Below, one piece after another: positions 47,540 through 52,078 of a stretch of DNA of 52,078 nt. A program made the translations under genes and the position numbers. Position 1 is the stretch's first letter. Every line of letters starts with the position of its first letter. This DNA is from a virus. The stretch covers positions 1 through 52,078 of IMG/VR virus record IMGVR_UViG_3300021062_000003; one strand, given 5' to 3'. The notes beneath the pieces are model-generated. The model was not told the DNA's origin. It ran no database searches and saw only the letters and a list, made by a program, of their open reading frames with translations.

Positions 47540-47728
47540 CATGAGCAGCGGCCCGCCAAGTTCGTTCTGAATTCTTGCGGCAAAGCCTCTGGACAACTCC
47601 TCTCGCTCGAACTCCGATTCAGCCGTTGTCTCAATGAGGATGGGGCACCCGCGGAATCTGATGCCGGTGTCGATGATCCGCCGATTCGAGACAACCATGT
47701 ACTCAGCGCTTGGCATGTCGAGCTCCAT
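47513..47728 (-). CDS. Small unknown protein with structured leader
   Basis: This 71-residue protein starts at ATG 47728 after GAGG. The longer open frame to 48064 crosses a terminator and a folded element and is rejected. The sequence MELDMPSAEYMVVSNRRIID then a strand (RFRGCPILIETTAE) and a helix (EFEREELSRGFAARIQNELG) looks like a compact alpha/beta domain. The function is unknown. Its leader can fold into a three-way junction, and its 3' end overlaps a rightward terminator. Confidence 0.58.
   Translation of the reverse strand: MELDMPSAEYMVVSNRRIIDTGIRFRGCPILIETTAESEFEREELSRGFAARIQNELGGPLLMKKPGTSPG
47515..47539 (+). terminator. Rho-independent terminator (rightward)
   Basis: AGCCCGG (47515-47521) and CCGGGCT (47529-47535) form a 7-bp stem, followed by TTTTT. 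The same bases encode KKPGTSPG and the stop of the minus-strand gene. Confidence 0.75.
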
Positions 47729-47741
47729 TTTCAACCTCGCT

Positions 47742-47805
47742 GGGTCCAGGGCTCCCCGTGCACGGGTTTCGGCGCCAGTTCCTAGGTTTGGCGCCATCTG
47801 GACCC
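47742..47805 (-). ncRNA. Three-way-junction element before the 47513-47728 gene
   Basis: Three perfect inverted repeats nest into a cloverleaf-like fold of 64 nt. The closing stem is GGGTCCAG (47742-47749)/CTGGACCC (47798-47805). Inside are CCCGTGCACGGG (47755-47766) and GGCGCCA (47771-47777)/TGGCGCC (47789-47795). On the minus strand it ends six bases before the GAGG ribosome site of the gene at 47728. This suggests a cis-acting RNA such as a translational switch. I match it to no known class. Confidence 0.5.
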
Positions 47806-47817
47806 TCTTTGAGGTAG

Positions 47818-47854
47818 AAAAGCCGGACGGCTCACGGAAAATGAAGCCGTCCGG
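47818..47854 (-). terminator. Rho-independent terminator (leftward)
   Basis: CCGGACGGCT/AGCCGTCCGG is a perfect 10-bp stem with a 12-nt loop, followed on the minus strand by CTTTTCT. It lies just upstream of the three-way-junction element. Confidence 0.72.
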
Positions 47855-48164
47855 GCATCGGCAAAGGTCGCCGAGGGGTAATCGAAAAACGGGTCGGGGC
47901 TCCCTGTTGGCAGGTTTCGCCAGTGCGGCTCTAGAACGACACCGGCATCCGACCCTTTCGCGTAAGGGTTCAAAGCCCGCCGAAGCCGTGTCCAGCAAGC
48001 GGCGGATTTGGCACGCGAACCTTCTGGCAAGGGACACCGGCCAGAAACAGTTGAACGTGCCCAAGCCTCAGAACAGCGCGTCCGCCGTCGCTGAGTCATG
48101 TCCCGGTATTTGCCGGGACGGCCGTTGCCAGATTCTCTCCAACGGCACAGAAGTCAATATGTTA
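47855..48164. other. Non-coding region dense in inverted repeats
   Basis: I see no supported gene in these 310 bases. They contain GGGTCGG (47891-47897)/CCGACCC (47949-47955), a short ACCCTT/AAGGGT hairpin, and GTCCCGG (48100-48106)/CCGGGAC (48113-48119). A GCCGTT/AACGGC pair follows. Long open frames through here are in shadow frames and lack starts with ribosome sites. I looked for tRNA folds and found none that complete a T arm. Confidence 0.5.
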
Positions 48165-48194
48165 CTTGACAAACAACCGGGTGTCAAGCACAAT
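48165..48194 (+). promoter_or_regulatory. Candidate promoter with an operator-like dyad
   Basis: TTGACA (48166-48171) and CACAAT (48189-48194) are 17 bp apart. The -35 lies inside an inverted repeat, CTTGACA (48165-48171)/TGTCAAG (48182-48188). The first 12 bases (CTTGACAAACAA) recur at 5821. A gene starts at 48204. Confidence 0.5.
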
Positions 48195-48203
48195 GGAACC
48201 GGA

Positions 48204-48530
48204 ATGAACACCCCACCACCCAGCCCAGTCTACCAGATCATGCCCTGGCCCGGCCTGTTCAAGCTCCTGCCCTCCAACCCCGCCCCAGTCACGCTGCACG
48301 TCAGGACCACAGGTGCGACGATATGGTACCACCTAATACGGGGCCAATGGGTGCGGTATTCGGGCTTTATTGAGCACGGTAATACGCCAAATCGGCCATT
48401 GGAGGTGGGCGGGCATGGGAGAGAGGGCATTGTTCCCCTGCCGCCGCCGCCAACTGCAAACCCCGGCTTGTCGACACCCTACCCCCGGCAGTCTCCGAGC
48501 GGTGGACCGACCCCATTCTTGACCCAATGA
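48204..48530 (+). CDS. Small Pro-rich protein, unknown
   Basis: This 108-residue protein uses ATG 48204 with a weak GGAA site. A beta-rich middle (APVTLHVRTTGATIWYHLIR; GQWVRYSGFIEHG) lies between Pro-rich ends, the C-terminus ending PSGGPTPFLTQ. It follows the promoter-like element and precedes the tandem-HTH gene. No family is recognised. Confidence 0.5.
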   Translation: MNTPPPSPVYQIMPWPGLFKLLPSNPAPVTLHVRTTGATIWYHLIRGQWVRYSGFIEHGNTPNRPLEVGGHGREGIVPLPPPPTANPGLSTPYPRQSPSGGPTPFLTQ

Positions 48531-48553
48531 ACGCGGTTTTCGCCCGTTCGAGT

Positions 48554-48569
48554 GTCCCCAATTGGGGAC
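48554..48569. repeat. 16-bp palindrome, copy 11 (upstream of tandem-HTH gene)
   Basis: This is an exact GTCCCCAATTGGGGAC, 19 nt before the ATG at 48589 and just ahead of its AAAGGTGA ribosome site. This placement could allow autoregulation if the gene product binds the palindrome. Confidence 0.97.
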
Positions 48570-48571
48570 GA

Positions 48572-48588
48572 AAGGTGATAGCAGACCA
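48572..48588. repeat. 17-bp direct repeat, copy A
   Basis: AAGGTGATAGCAGACCA forms the leader of the tandem-HTH gene and is repeated exactly at 51946-51962 inside the ATPase gene. It is long enough to be notable, but a chance match cannot be excluded. Confidence 0.9.
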
Positions 48589-48987
48589 ATGGCGCGTGGC
48601 AAGGCTGATCGTGGTGTGTTATCCCGCTTGGCGTGGGTAAAAACGCGGAATCGTGCCATTGCGGCCCGTGTGAAAGGGGGATACAGCATCACGCAAGTAG
48701 CCGCACGCTATCAACTGAGGCGTGAACAGGTCCGGGAGATCGTCCGGGCCGAGCTTGGGTATCTGCCGCCAGCCAGGAAGGGGAAAGGCTCTACTGCGGC
48801 CGTAATAGCGGGCTTGCAGGCCGGCAAATCGGTCGCAACCGTGGCGCGGGAAGGGTCGCTGGGACGGGATGCCGTCCGCCGAATCCGTGCCGAATGCATC
48901 GCCGCCGGCGTAATCCTATGCTATCACTGCACTTGCACGCCAAAGCACGTGTGCAATACAGCCGGAAACGTCAATCCATCCGCATAA
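48589..48987 (+). CDS. Tandem helix-turn-helix DNA-binding protein
   Basis: This 132-residue protein uses ATG 48589 after AAAGGTGA. Two HTH-like units are visible: IAARVKGGYSITQVAARYQL (then RREQVREIVRAE) and VIAGLQAGKSVATVAREGSL (then GRDAVRRIRAEC). Each has the helix-Gly-turn-helix pattern of resolvase/transposase-type HTHs. The C-terminus has a Cys/His cluster (CYHCTCTPKHVC) that may bind zinc. With palindrome copy 11 in its own leader, it is the best candidate regulator of the palindrome system, though binding is unproven. Confidence 0.72.
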   Translation: MARGKADRGVLSRLAWVKTRNRAIAARVKGGYSITQVAARYQLRREQVREIVRAELGYLPPARKGKGSTAAVIAGLQAGKSVATVAREGSLGRDAVRRIRAECIAAGVILCYHCTCTPKHVCNTAGNVNPSA

Positions 48988-48996
48988 ACGGATGAT

Positions 48997-49020
48997 ATCC
49001 ATTGATCCGGATGAACGGAT
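48997..49020. repeat. 24-bp imperfect palindrome downstream of the tandem-HTH gene
   Basis: The centre ATCCGGAT is flanked by ATCC and GGAT at equal four-base spacing; 20 of 24 positions are symmetric. There is no T-run, so it is not a typical terminator. It may be a second operator type. Confidence 0.7.
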
Positions 49021-49280
49021 TGAGGGCACGGGCCGGCCCTGTGGGCTGTTGAGTGGTGAGGGGGTATGTCGACCAGGGTATGAGGGCAGAGAGGGATTCT
49101 GGAGGCAATGCGGGGCTTGGATGAGGGCGAGGCGCTGCTGATGCGAAAACGCGATGGCGTGATCTGCTGCGGCTCCGATGTACCGATGTATGATACATTG
49201 GTACTTTTTGCCCACATCCGCGTTTTCGAACCCAAAAACGACAATCGGCCCGACTGGAGCCGGGGCCGATTGCAGGAGTT

Positions 49281-49296
49281 GTCGCCAATTGGGGAC
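49281..49296. repeat. 16-bp palindrome, copy 12 (one mismatch)
   Basis: GTCGCCAATTGGGGAC differs from the consensus at one base. It lies just downstream of the minus-strand secreted-protein gene (stop at 49301). Confidence 0.9.
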
Positions 49297-49300
49297 GATA

Positions 49301-49594
49301 TCAGGGATTGCCGGCCGTCGCGGCGTCCATGCAGCGTTCGTATTCGATGTCGACGAGGGTGCGGGCGGCCCAGTAGGCCAAGATGCAATCCAAGGGGTTG
49401 CCGCCGTTGGCAATGGTTTCTTGGACGCAATGCTCTTGCTCGGCCATGGCGGCCCGGATCGCCTCATTGGCGTCAAGGAGGCATTGCTCGTATGCCGTGG
49501 GCGGCGGCGGATCAGCCGCGGCGGGTTGGGGCTGGGGTGCGAGAAGGACGGCCGCGAAGATGGCGGCCCCGATGAGGGCGAGGGGTGTTTTCAT
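49301..49594 (-). CDS. Small secreted four-Cys helical protein
   Basis: This 97-residue protein has a clear signal peptide (MKTPLALIGAAIFAAVLLAP) followed by a Pro-rich junction. The mature part is helical, with four Cys at regular spacing (YEQC, EHC, LDC, ERC; gaps of about 17, 13 and 18 residues), suggesting a disulfide-pinned helical hairpin. Export to the periplasm is predicted. The function is unknown; superinfection or lysis control would be guesses. Confidence 0.66.
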   Translation of the reverse strand: MKTPLALIGAAIFAAVLLAPQPQPAAADPPPPTAYEQCLLDANEAIRAAMAEQEHCVQETIANGGNPLDCILAYWAARTLVDIEYERCMDAATAGNP

Positions 49595-49733
49595 GCCGGG
49601 ATGATAACAAGCGTTCGCCGGCCGTGGCAACCAGGAGGACGAGGAGGAGCGCCAGGGGGCTGTGCCCGACATGAAGGGCGACCACGATAGCAGCGGTGAG
49701 ACGGGGAATGCTCATAGCCAGCATCATCGGCAT
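49512..49733 (-). CDS. Possible small membrane protein overlapping the secreted protein
   Basis: This 73-codon frame has a hydrophobic helix (TAAIVVALHVGHSPLALLLV) and a basic C-terminus. It begins two bases after an arm of the 16-bp inverted repeat, with no ribosome site, and overlaps the secreted-protein gene by 83 bp in another frame. The hydrophobic half before the overlap looks real; the end may be frame shadow. Confidence 0.38.
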   Translation of the reverse strand: MPMMLAMSIPRLTAAIVVALHVGHSPLALLLVLLVATAGERLLSSRHENTPRPHRGRHLRGRPSRTPAPTRRG

Positions 49734-49735
49734 AA

Positions 49736-49819
49736 AAATGTTGCTTCTCAACAAATATTTTCAAGAATCCCCCTTGACCGGCCCGAATATCGTGATATCT
49801 TACTTGAGAAGCAACATTT
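49736..49819. promoter_or_regulatory. Operator-like 16-bp inverted repeat between divergent genes
   Basis: AAATGTTGCTTCTCAA (49736-49751) and TTGAGAAGCAACATTT (49804-49819) are perfect inverted copies, 52 bp apart. They bracket an AT-rich segment with a rightward promoter. The arms lie at or just after the expected start points of both divergent transcripts, as in looping repressor systems. Confidence 0.66.
49774..49801 (+). promoter_or_regulatory. Candidate rightward promoter
   Basis: TTGACC (49774-49779) and TATCTT (49796-49801) are 16 bp apart, three bases before the right arm of the inverted repeat. It would express the genes from 49864 through the CobS-like ATPase and into the early block across the circular join. 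Confidence 0.5.
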
Positions 49820-49863
49820 ACTCGGCAACGTGCTGGATTAGACCCCTCTTTGGAGATAGCGAC

Positions 49864-50076
49864 ATGATGAACCCAGCCTACAAAGTCGGCGAAATCGTCG
49901 AAGTGAAGCAGCATTACGGCTATCCACAGCCGGTCTGGCTTCCCGCTCTTGTGGTGCGACTGGAGCCGTATCTTGGGCAGCCCGGCTATTACGTTCACTA
50001 CACCGGCGCGACAGAGCAATGGGATTGTCACGGCGGATGGACGTTTGAAGCCCGCATGAGACGGCCGGCCGCCTGA
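49864..50076 (+). CDS. Small SH3/Tudor-like barrel protein
   Basis: This 70-residue protein starts at ATG 49864 after GGAG. The strand pattern YKVGEIVEVKQHYGYPQPVW, LPALVVRLE, YYVHYTGATEQWD matches the small barrel of Tudor-knot/chromo-barrel domains, where an aromatic cage binds a peptide or nucleic acid. It is the first gene after the looping operator-like repeat. No specific family is assigned. Confidence 0.6.
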   Translation: MMNPAYKVGEIVEVKQHYGYPQPVWLPALVVRLEPYLGQPGYYVHYTGATEQWDCHGGWTFEARMRRPAA

Positions 50077-50089
50077 CTCACCCTCACCC
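50074..50089. repeat. Gene-junction repeat A, copy 1
   Basis: TGACTCACCCTCACCC begins with the stop codon of the 49864 gene. It is repeated exactly at 50772-50787, where it again starts with a stop codon. Confidence 0.9.
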
Positions 50090-50090
50090 G

Positions 50091-50106
50091 CCTATGGCAA
50101 TAGGCA
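50091..50106. repeat. Gene-junction repeat B, copy 1
   Basis: CCTATGGCAATAGGCA contains a small hairpin (CCTAT-ggca-ATAGG) and recurs at 50466-50481. Both copies lie in gene junctions. Confidence 0.9.
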
Positions 50107-50161
50107 TCGGCCAACCGGATCACAGGTTGGAGACAGCGGCGGGAGCCGCAAGGAGTGCCAG

Positions 50162-50413
50162 ATGACGACCCAAGTAACCAAGACAATCGTGGTGCGGTGG
50201 GAAAACGAGCTCGGCGGCCGGCTGATTGCAAGATGCGAGGAGGATCACACGCTCGACAGCAACACCGTCCGTTGGGCAGACCCAATCACAGCCAAGTCCG
50301 ACTCATGGGCTATCGCACACGCCGTAACCGAAATCAACGGCGCGGAAATCAGTGGCGTCGATCACGATGGCGACACAGTGATTGTAACGGTTGACGGCTC
50401 CGTGCAAGAGTGA
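50162..50413 (+). CDS. Small unknown protein
   Basis: This 83-residue protein has AAGGAG before its ATG. The sequence alternates strands (TIVVRWENELGGRLIARCEE; DTVIVTVDGS), suggesting a small beta sandwich or ferredoxin-like fold. It lies between the two copies of junction repeat B. The family is unknown. Confidence 0.62.
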   Translation: MTTQVTKTIVVRWENELGGRLIARCEEDHTLDSNTVRWADPITAKSDSWAIAHAVTEINGAEISGVDHDGDTVIVTVDGSVQE

Positions 50414-50465
50414 TCCGCATCCTTCCCCCGGCGCGTGCGTGACCGCGCCGGGGGTGTCTTTGAAC

Positions 50466-50481
50466 CCTATGGCAATAGGCA
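50466..50481. repeat. Gene-junction repeat B, copy 2
   Basis: This is an exact second copy of CCTATGGCAATAGGCA, upstream of the gene at 50499 and followed by CTGGAGAT. Confidence 0.9.
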
Positions 50482-50498
50482 GAACTGGAGATGGCACG

Positions 50499-50774
50499 AT
50501 GAGCATCGCATTAGAACTTGACATGGCTGAGAATCTTCGCGGCAAGCTGTCGGACGCTGTGAGACGACGACTGCTTGCCTATGACGCCAGCCCAACCAGC
50601 GAACTGTGGAACGACATTTATAGCATTATCGTCGGCCCGCATGGATTTACAGTGTGGCTGGCGTGGGTTGCCACTTCTGCGAACGCGCCGCAGCACAAGG
50701 ACGACAGTGGCCACTGGCCGCGGCACCCGAGCCGTCATGAATTCCGCCGCGCGTTGGCCTACGCCACCCACTGA
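50499..50774 (+). CDS. Small unknown phage protein
   Basis: This 91-residue protein starts at ATG 50499 after CTGGAGAT. A helical first half (ENLRGKLSDAVRRRLLAYDA) leads to ELWNDIYSIIVGPHGFTVWL and the tail GHWPRHPSRHEFRRALAYA. His, Trp and Arg are concentrated at the end. The function is unknown. Its stop starts junction repeat A copy 2. Confidence 0.6.
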   Translation: MSIALELDMAENLRGKLSDAVRRRLLAYDASPTSELWNDIYSIIVGPHGFTVWLAWVATSANAPQHKDDSGHWPRHPSRHEFRRALAYATH

Positions 50775-50787
50775 CTCACCCTCACCC
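50772..50787. repeat. Gene-junction repeat A, copy 2
   Basis: This is an exact second copy of TGACTCACCCTCACCC, starting at the stop codon of the 50499 gene. Confidence 0.9.
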
Positions 50788-50821
50788 CGGTCAAGCGCTG
50801 GAGATCGCTGGAGATTCAACA

Positions 50822-51046
50822 ATGAGTACGTACACCGCATTATTTTCGATAGCCGTCAAGGCTGATAGCGAGGCCGAGGCAATGGAAAAAATAGATGCAA
50901 AACTCGATTCGTGCCAAGAGATTCGGCTTGTTGGGCTTTTCAAAGCGACTCCCGAGCAGGCGTCTGAGCGAGAAGTAATGCTAAACCACATTCGCAACGA
51001 CCTGGGGCCGACGTTGGCCGATTTGATTGGAGAGGATGAAGAATGA
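50822..51046 (+). CDS. Small unknown protein upstream of the ATPase
   Basis: This 74-residue protein has an ATG after a CTGGAGAT repeat. The pattern YTALFSIAVKADSEAEAMEK then a strand, helix and acidic tail suggests a ferredoxin-like alpha/beta fold. The stop overlaps the ATPase start by 4 bp (ATGA), so both are likely co-translated. Confidence 0.6.
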   Translation: MSTYTALFSIAVKADSEAEAMEKIDAKLDSCQEIRLVGLFKATPEQASEREVMLNHIRNDLGPTLADLIGEDEE

Positions 51047-52078
51047 CCGCACCCCTTCGCCTGTCAACTGATGACGGCTTCGACGGCCTTAGCGTAACCG
51101 AGTTGCGCACTCGCGTCCGTGCCCATATAAAGGCGCATTCGCTGCCGATCCGCGGTTCTGCCGTGGTATCGGCGCGTCGTGAGGACTTGCTATCACTCCT
51201 TCGGGGTGAAGTCTCGACGTTGGAGGATTCGACCATTGCCCAAGGCCAAAGCCTCGACGCGGTGATTCGTGCCATCGTCCGGGATGAAGTCTCGGGTATG
51301 GACCTTGAAGCCACCACGGCAAAGACCGTGTTGGAAGTGCGATTCGGCGACCGGCCAGTAGTTGAACTGGAAGGGACGCACCATGAAGCACTCAAGCCAG
51401 CCTTGACCCTGATCGGCCGTGGCGAGCAAAACCTATTCATGGTCGGCCCGGCGGGAACTGGCAAAACCACCTTGTCCCACGATATCGCGAGGGCGCTCAG
51501 TGTTGACTTTGGTTTCCTGTCTCTCTCGGCAGGCATCGGCGAGCATCATCTATTCGGCCGCGTGCTGCCACAAGCTGACGGATCATGGAAGCATGTCGCG
51601 GCCCGGTTCTGTGAAATCTACCAAAGTGGCGGCGTGTTCCTGCTGGATGAAATCGACGCAGCAGACCCGAACTTGATGGTTGCGATCAATGCGGCCCTCG
51701 CGAATGGGAAGATGTCCAACCCCGTTTCCGGCCAGGTCATTGAGCGGCATAGAGAGTGTATCATCGTCGGAGCGGCCAACACCTTCGGGCATGGCGCCGA
51801 TCGGCAGTACGTGGGACGCAACCAGCTTGACGCCGCAACCCTTGACCGCTTCACAATGGCGACGATCTTCGTTGACTATTCGCCGGCCATCGAATCGGCC
51901 ATCTGTGACAACGAGCAAATCATCGAATGGGTTGCGGCCGTCCGCAAGGTGATAGCAGACCACAAGCTACGCCGCATCTGCTCGACGCGGACCCTCGAAC
52001 GTGCGGCCCGTCATCGCACGGCCGGCGCGTCGATGAATGAGATCAAGGCCGCTTACTTCGTGTCGTGGTCCGAAGATG
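51043..52078 (+). CDS. CobS-like AAA+ ATPase (continues at the left end)
   Basis: This is the first part of a 356-residue protein completed at bases 1-162 of the circle. An N-terminal helical region (~1-110) leads to the AAA+ core: Walker A GPAGTGKT (135-142), Walker B FLLDEID (199-205), and a sensor-1-like AANTFGHG. The set is typical of the CobS/MoxR branch (AAA_5), which remodels protein partners and is often paired with a VWA protein. Such a partner follows immediately at 159. The exact role in phage infection is unknown. Confidence 0.85.
   Translation, partial: MTAPLRLSTDDGFDGLSVTELRTRVRAHIKAHSLPIRGSAVVSARREDLLSLLRGEVSTLEDSTIAQGQSLDAVIRAIVRDEVSGMDLEATTAKTVLEVRFGDRPVVELEGTHHEALKPALTLIGRGEQNLFMVGPAGTGKTTLSHDIARALSVDFGFLSLSAGIGEHHLFGRVLPQADGSWKHVAARFCEIYQSGGVFLLDEIDAADPNLMVAINAALANGKMSNPVSGQVIERHRECIIVGAANTFGHGADRQYVGRNQLDAATLDRFTMATIFVDYSPAIESAICDNEQIIEWVAAVRKVIADHKLRRICSTRTLERAARHRTAGASMNEIKAAYFVSWSED
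51946..51962. repeat. 17-bp direct repeat, copy B
   Basis: This is an exact copy of 48572-48588, within the CobS-like ATPase coding sequence and across the point where the circle was opened. Confidence 0.9.
51952..52078. repeat. Terminal overlap, right copy (circular contig)
   Basis: This is the second copy of bases 1-127. Counting both copies would count the same DNA twice. It lies inside the coding sequence of the CobS-like ATPase gene. Confidence 0.93.

Larger units (their letters stand above)
48988..49300. other. Non-coding region with a 24-bp dyad
   Basis: No supported gene lies here. A dyad (48997-49020) built on ATCC-n4-ATCCGGAT-n4-GGAT follows the HTH gene directly. Palindrome copy 12 (one mismatch) ends the region. 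A plus-strand frame from 49108 has its GGAGG too close to the ATG and runs into the opposing gene. Confidence 0.5.

Noticed and set aside
47934-47985. tRNA-like segment around CTCTAGA and GGGTTCAAAGCCC
   Set aside because: The T-arm-like loop pairs for only three bases and no acceptor stem of correct spacing closes it. I do not call a tRNA, or a suppressor tRNA, here.
47729-48530. Long plus-strand frame 47634-48530 and minus-strand frame 47513-48064 across the repeat-rich interval
   Set aside because: Both run through terminators and perfect hairpins, and their sequences there look like shadow translations rich in Arg, Ser and Pro. Only the parts starting at 48204 (plus) and 47728 (minus) are supported.
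49108-49575. Plus-strand frame reading SPIGD at palindrome copy 12
   Set aside because: The GGAGG is only two bases from the ATG, and most of the frame overlaps the better-supported secreted-protein gene on the other strand. The Ser codon match is probably coincidence.
48572-51962. 17-bp direct repeat as an attachment-site core
   Set aside because: No integrase or other recombinase for integration is present, and one such match is not very unlikely by chance in 52 kb.
1-52078. CRISPR arrays, insertion sequences, rRNA genes
   Set aside because: I found no regularly spaced repeats with spacers, no transposase signatures and no rRNA-like sequence in the window.

Overview
The window looks like one complete, circular genome of a tailed bacteriophage, most likely a short-tailed (podovirus-type) phage. 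Bases 1-127 are repeated exactly at 51952-52078, so the molecule closes into a circle of about 51,951 bp, and one AAA+ ATPase gene reads straight through the join. A terminase, portal, scaffold, capsid protein, tail nozzle-like protein, fibres and large ejected proteins lie together on the minus strand. I see no DNA polymerase, RNA polymerase, integrase, rRNA or convincing tRNA. The host cannot be read directly. A dockerin-like Leu/Asp motif in a large glycoside-hydrolase-like protein and fibronectin-type surface domains resemble planctomycete secreted proteins, and a candidate spanin pair implies an outer membrane. This host guess is inference.

Layout. (1) A rightward block runs from about 48.2 kb through the join to 6.04 kb: a tandem helix-turn-helix protein, small unknown proteins, a CobS-like AAA+ ATPase with a VWA-like partner, an ArdC-like/adenine methyltransferase fusion, and a train of small overlapping phage genes ending at a strong terminator. 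(2) A leftward block, 12.76 to 6.09 kb, carries replication and recombination genes: YqaJ-type exonuclease, RecT-like annealing protein, HNH nuclease, SF2 helicase and Toprim primase. (3) A rightward block, 12.90 to 18.14 kb, starts at a divergent promoter region with a ribbon-helix-helix protein and an Acb2/Tad1-like candidate anti-defence protein. It continues with a structured leader, a GH56 hyaluronidase-like protein, a RusA-like resolvase, a GroES-like co-chaperonin and an HNH nuclease. (4) The long leftward virion block, 45.5 to 17.8 kb, runs from terminase to tail spike, candidate spanins and a fibronectin-type protein. It contains a coupled sulfotransferase-like and citrate-synthase-like pair. 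(5) The 45.5-50.8 kb interval holds short operons, several terminators, structured non-coding segments, repeated gene-junction modules and operator-like inverted repeats.

The most striking feature is a 16-bp perfect palindrome, GTCCCCAATTGGGGAC, found twelve times (ten exact, two with one mismatch) across the genome. Seven copies are intergenic. Four of those lie 16-22 nt before a start codon, and one of the four sits at a divergent promoter. Five are inside minus-strand genes, always in the frame reading Ser-Pro-Ile-Gly-Asp. This looks like a genome-wide binding-site system for a phage regulator or organising protein, possibly the tandem-HTH or ribbon-helix-helix protein encoded here.
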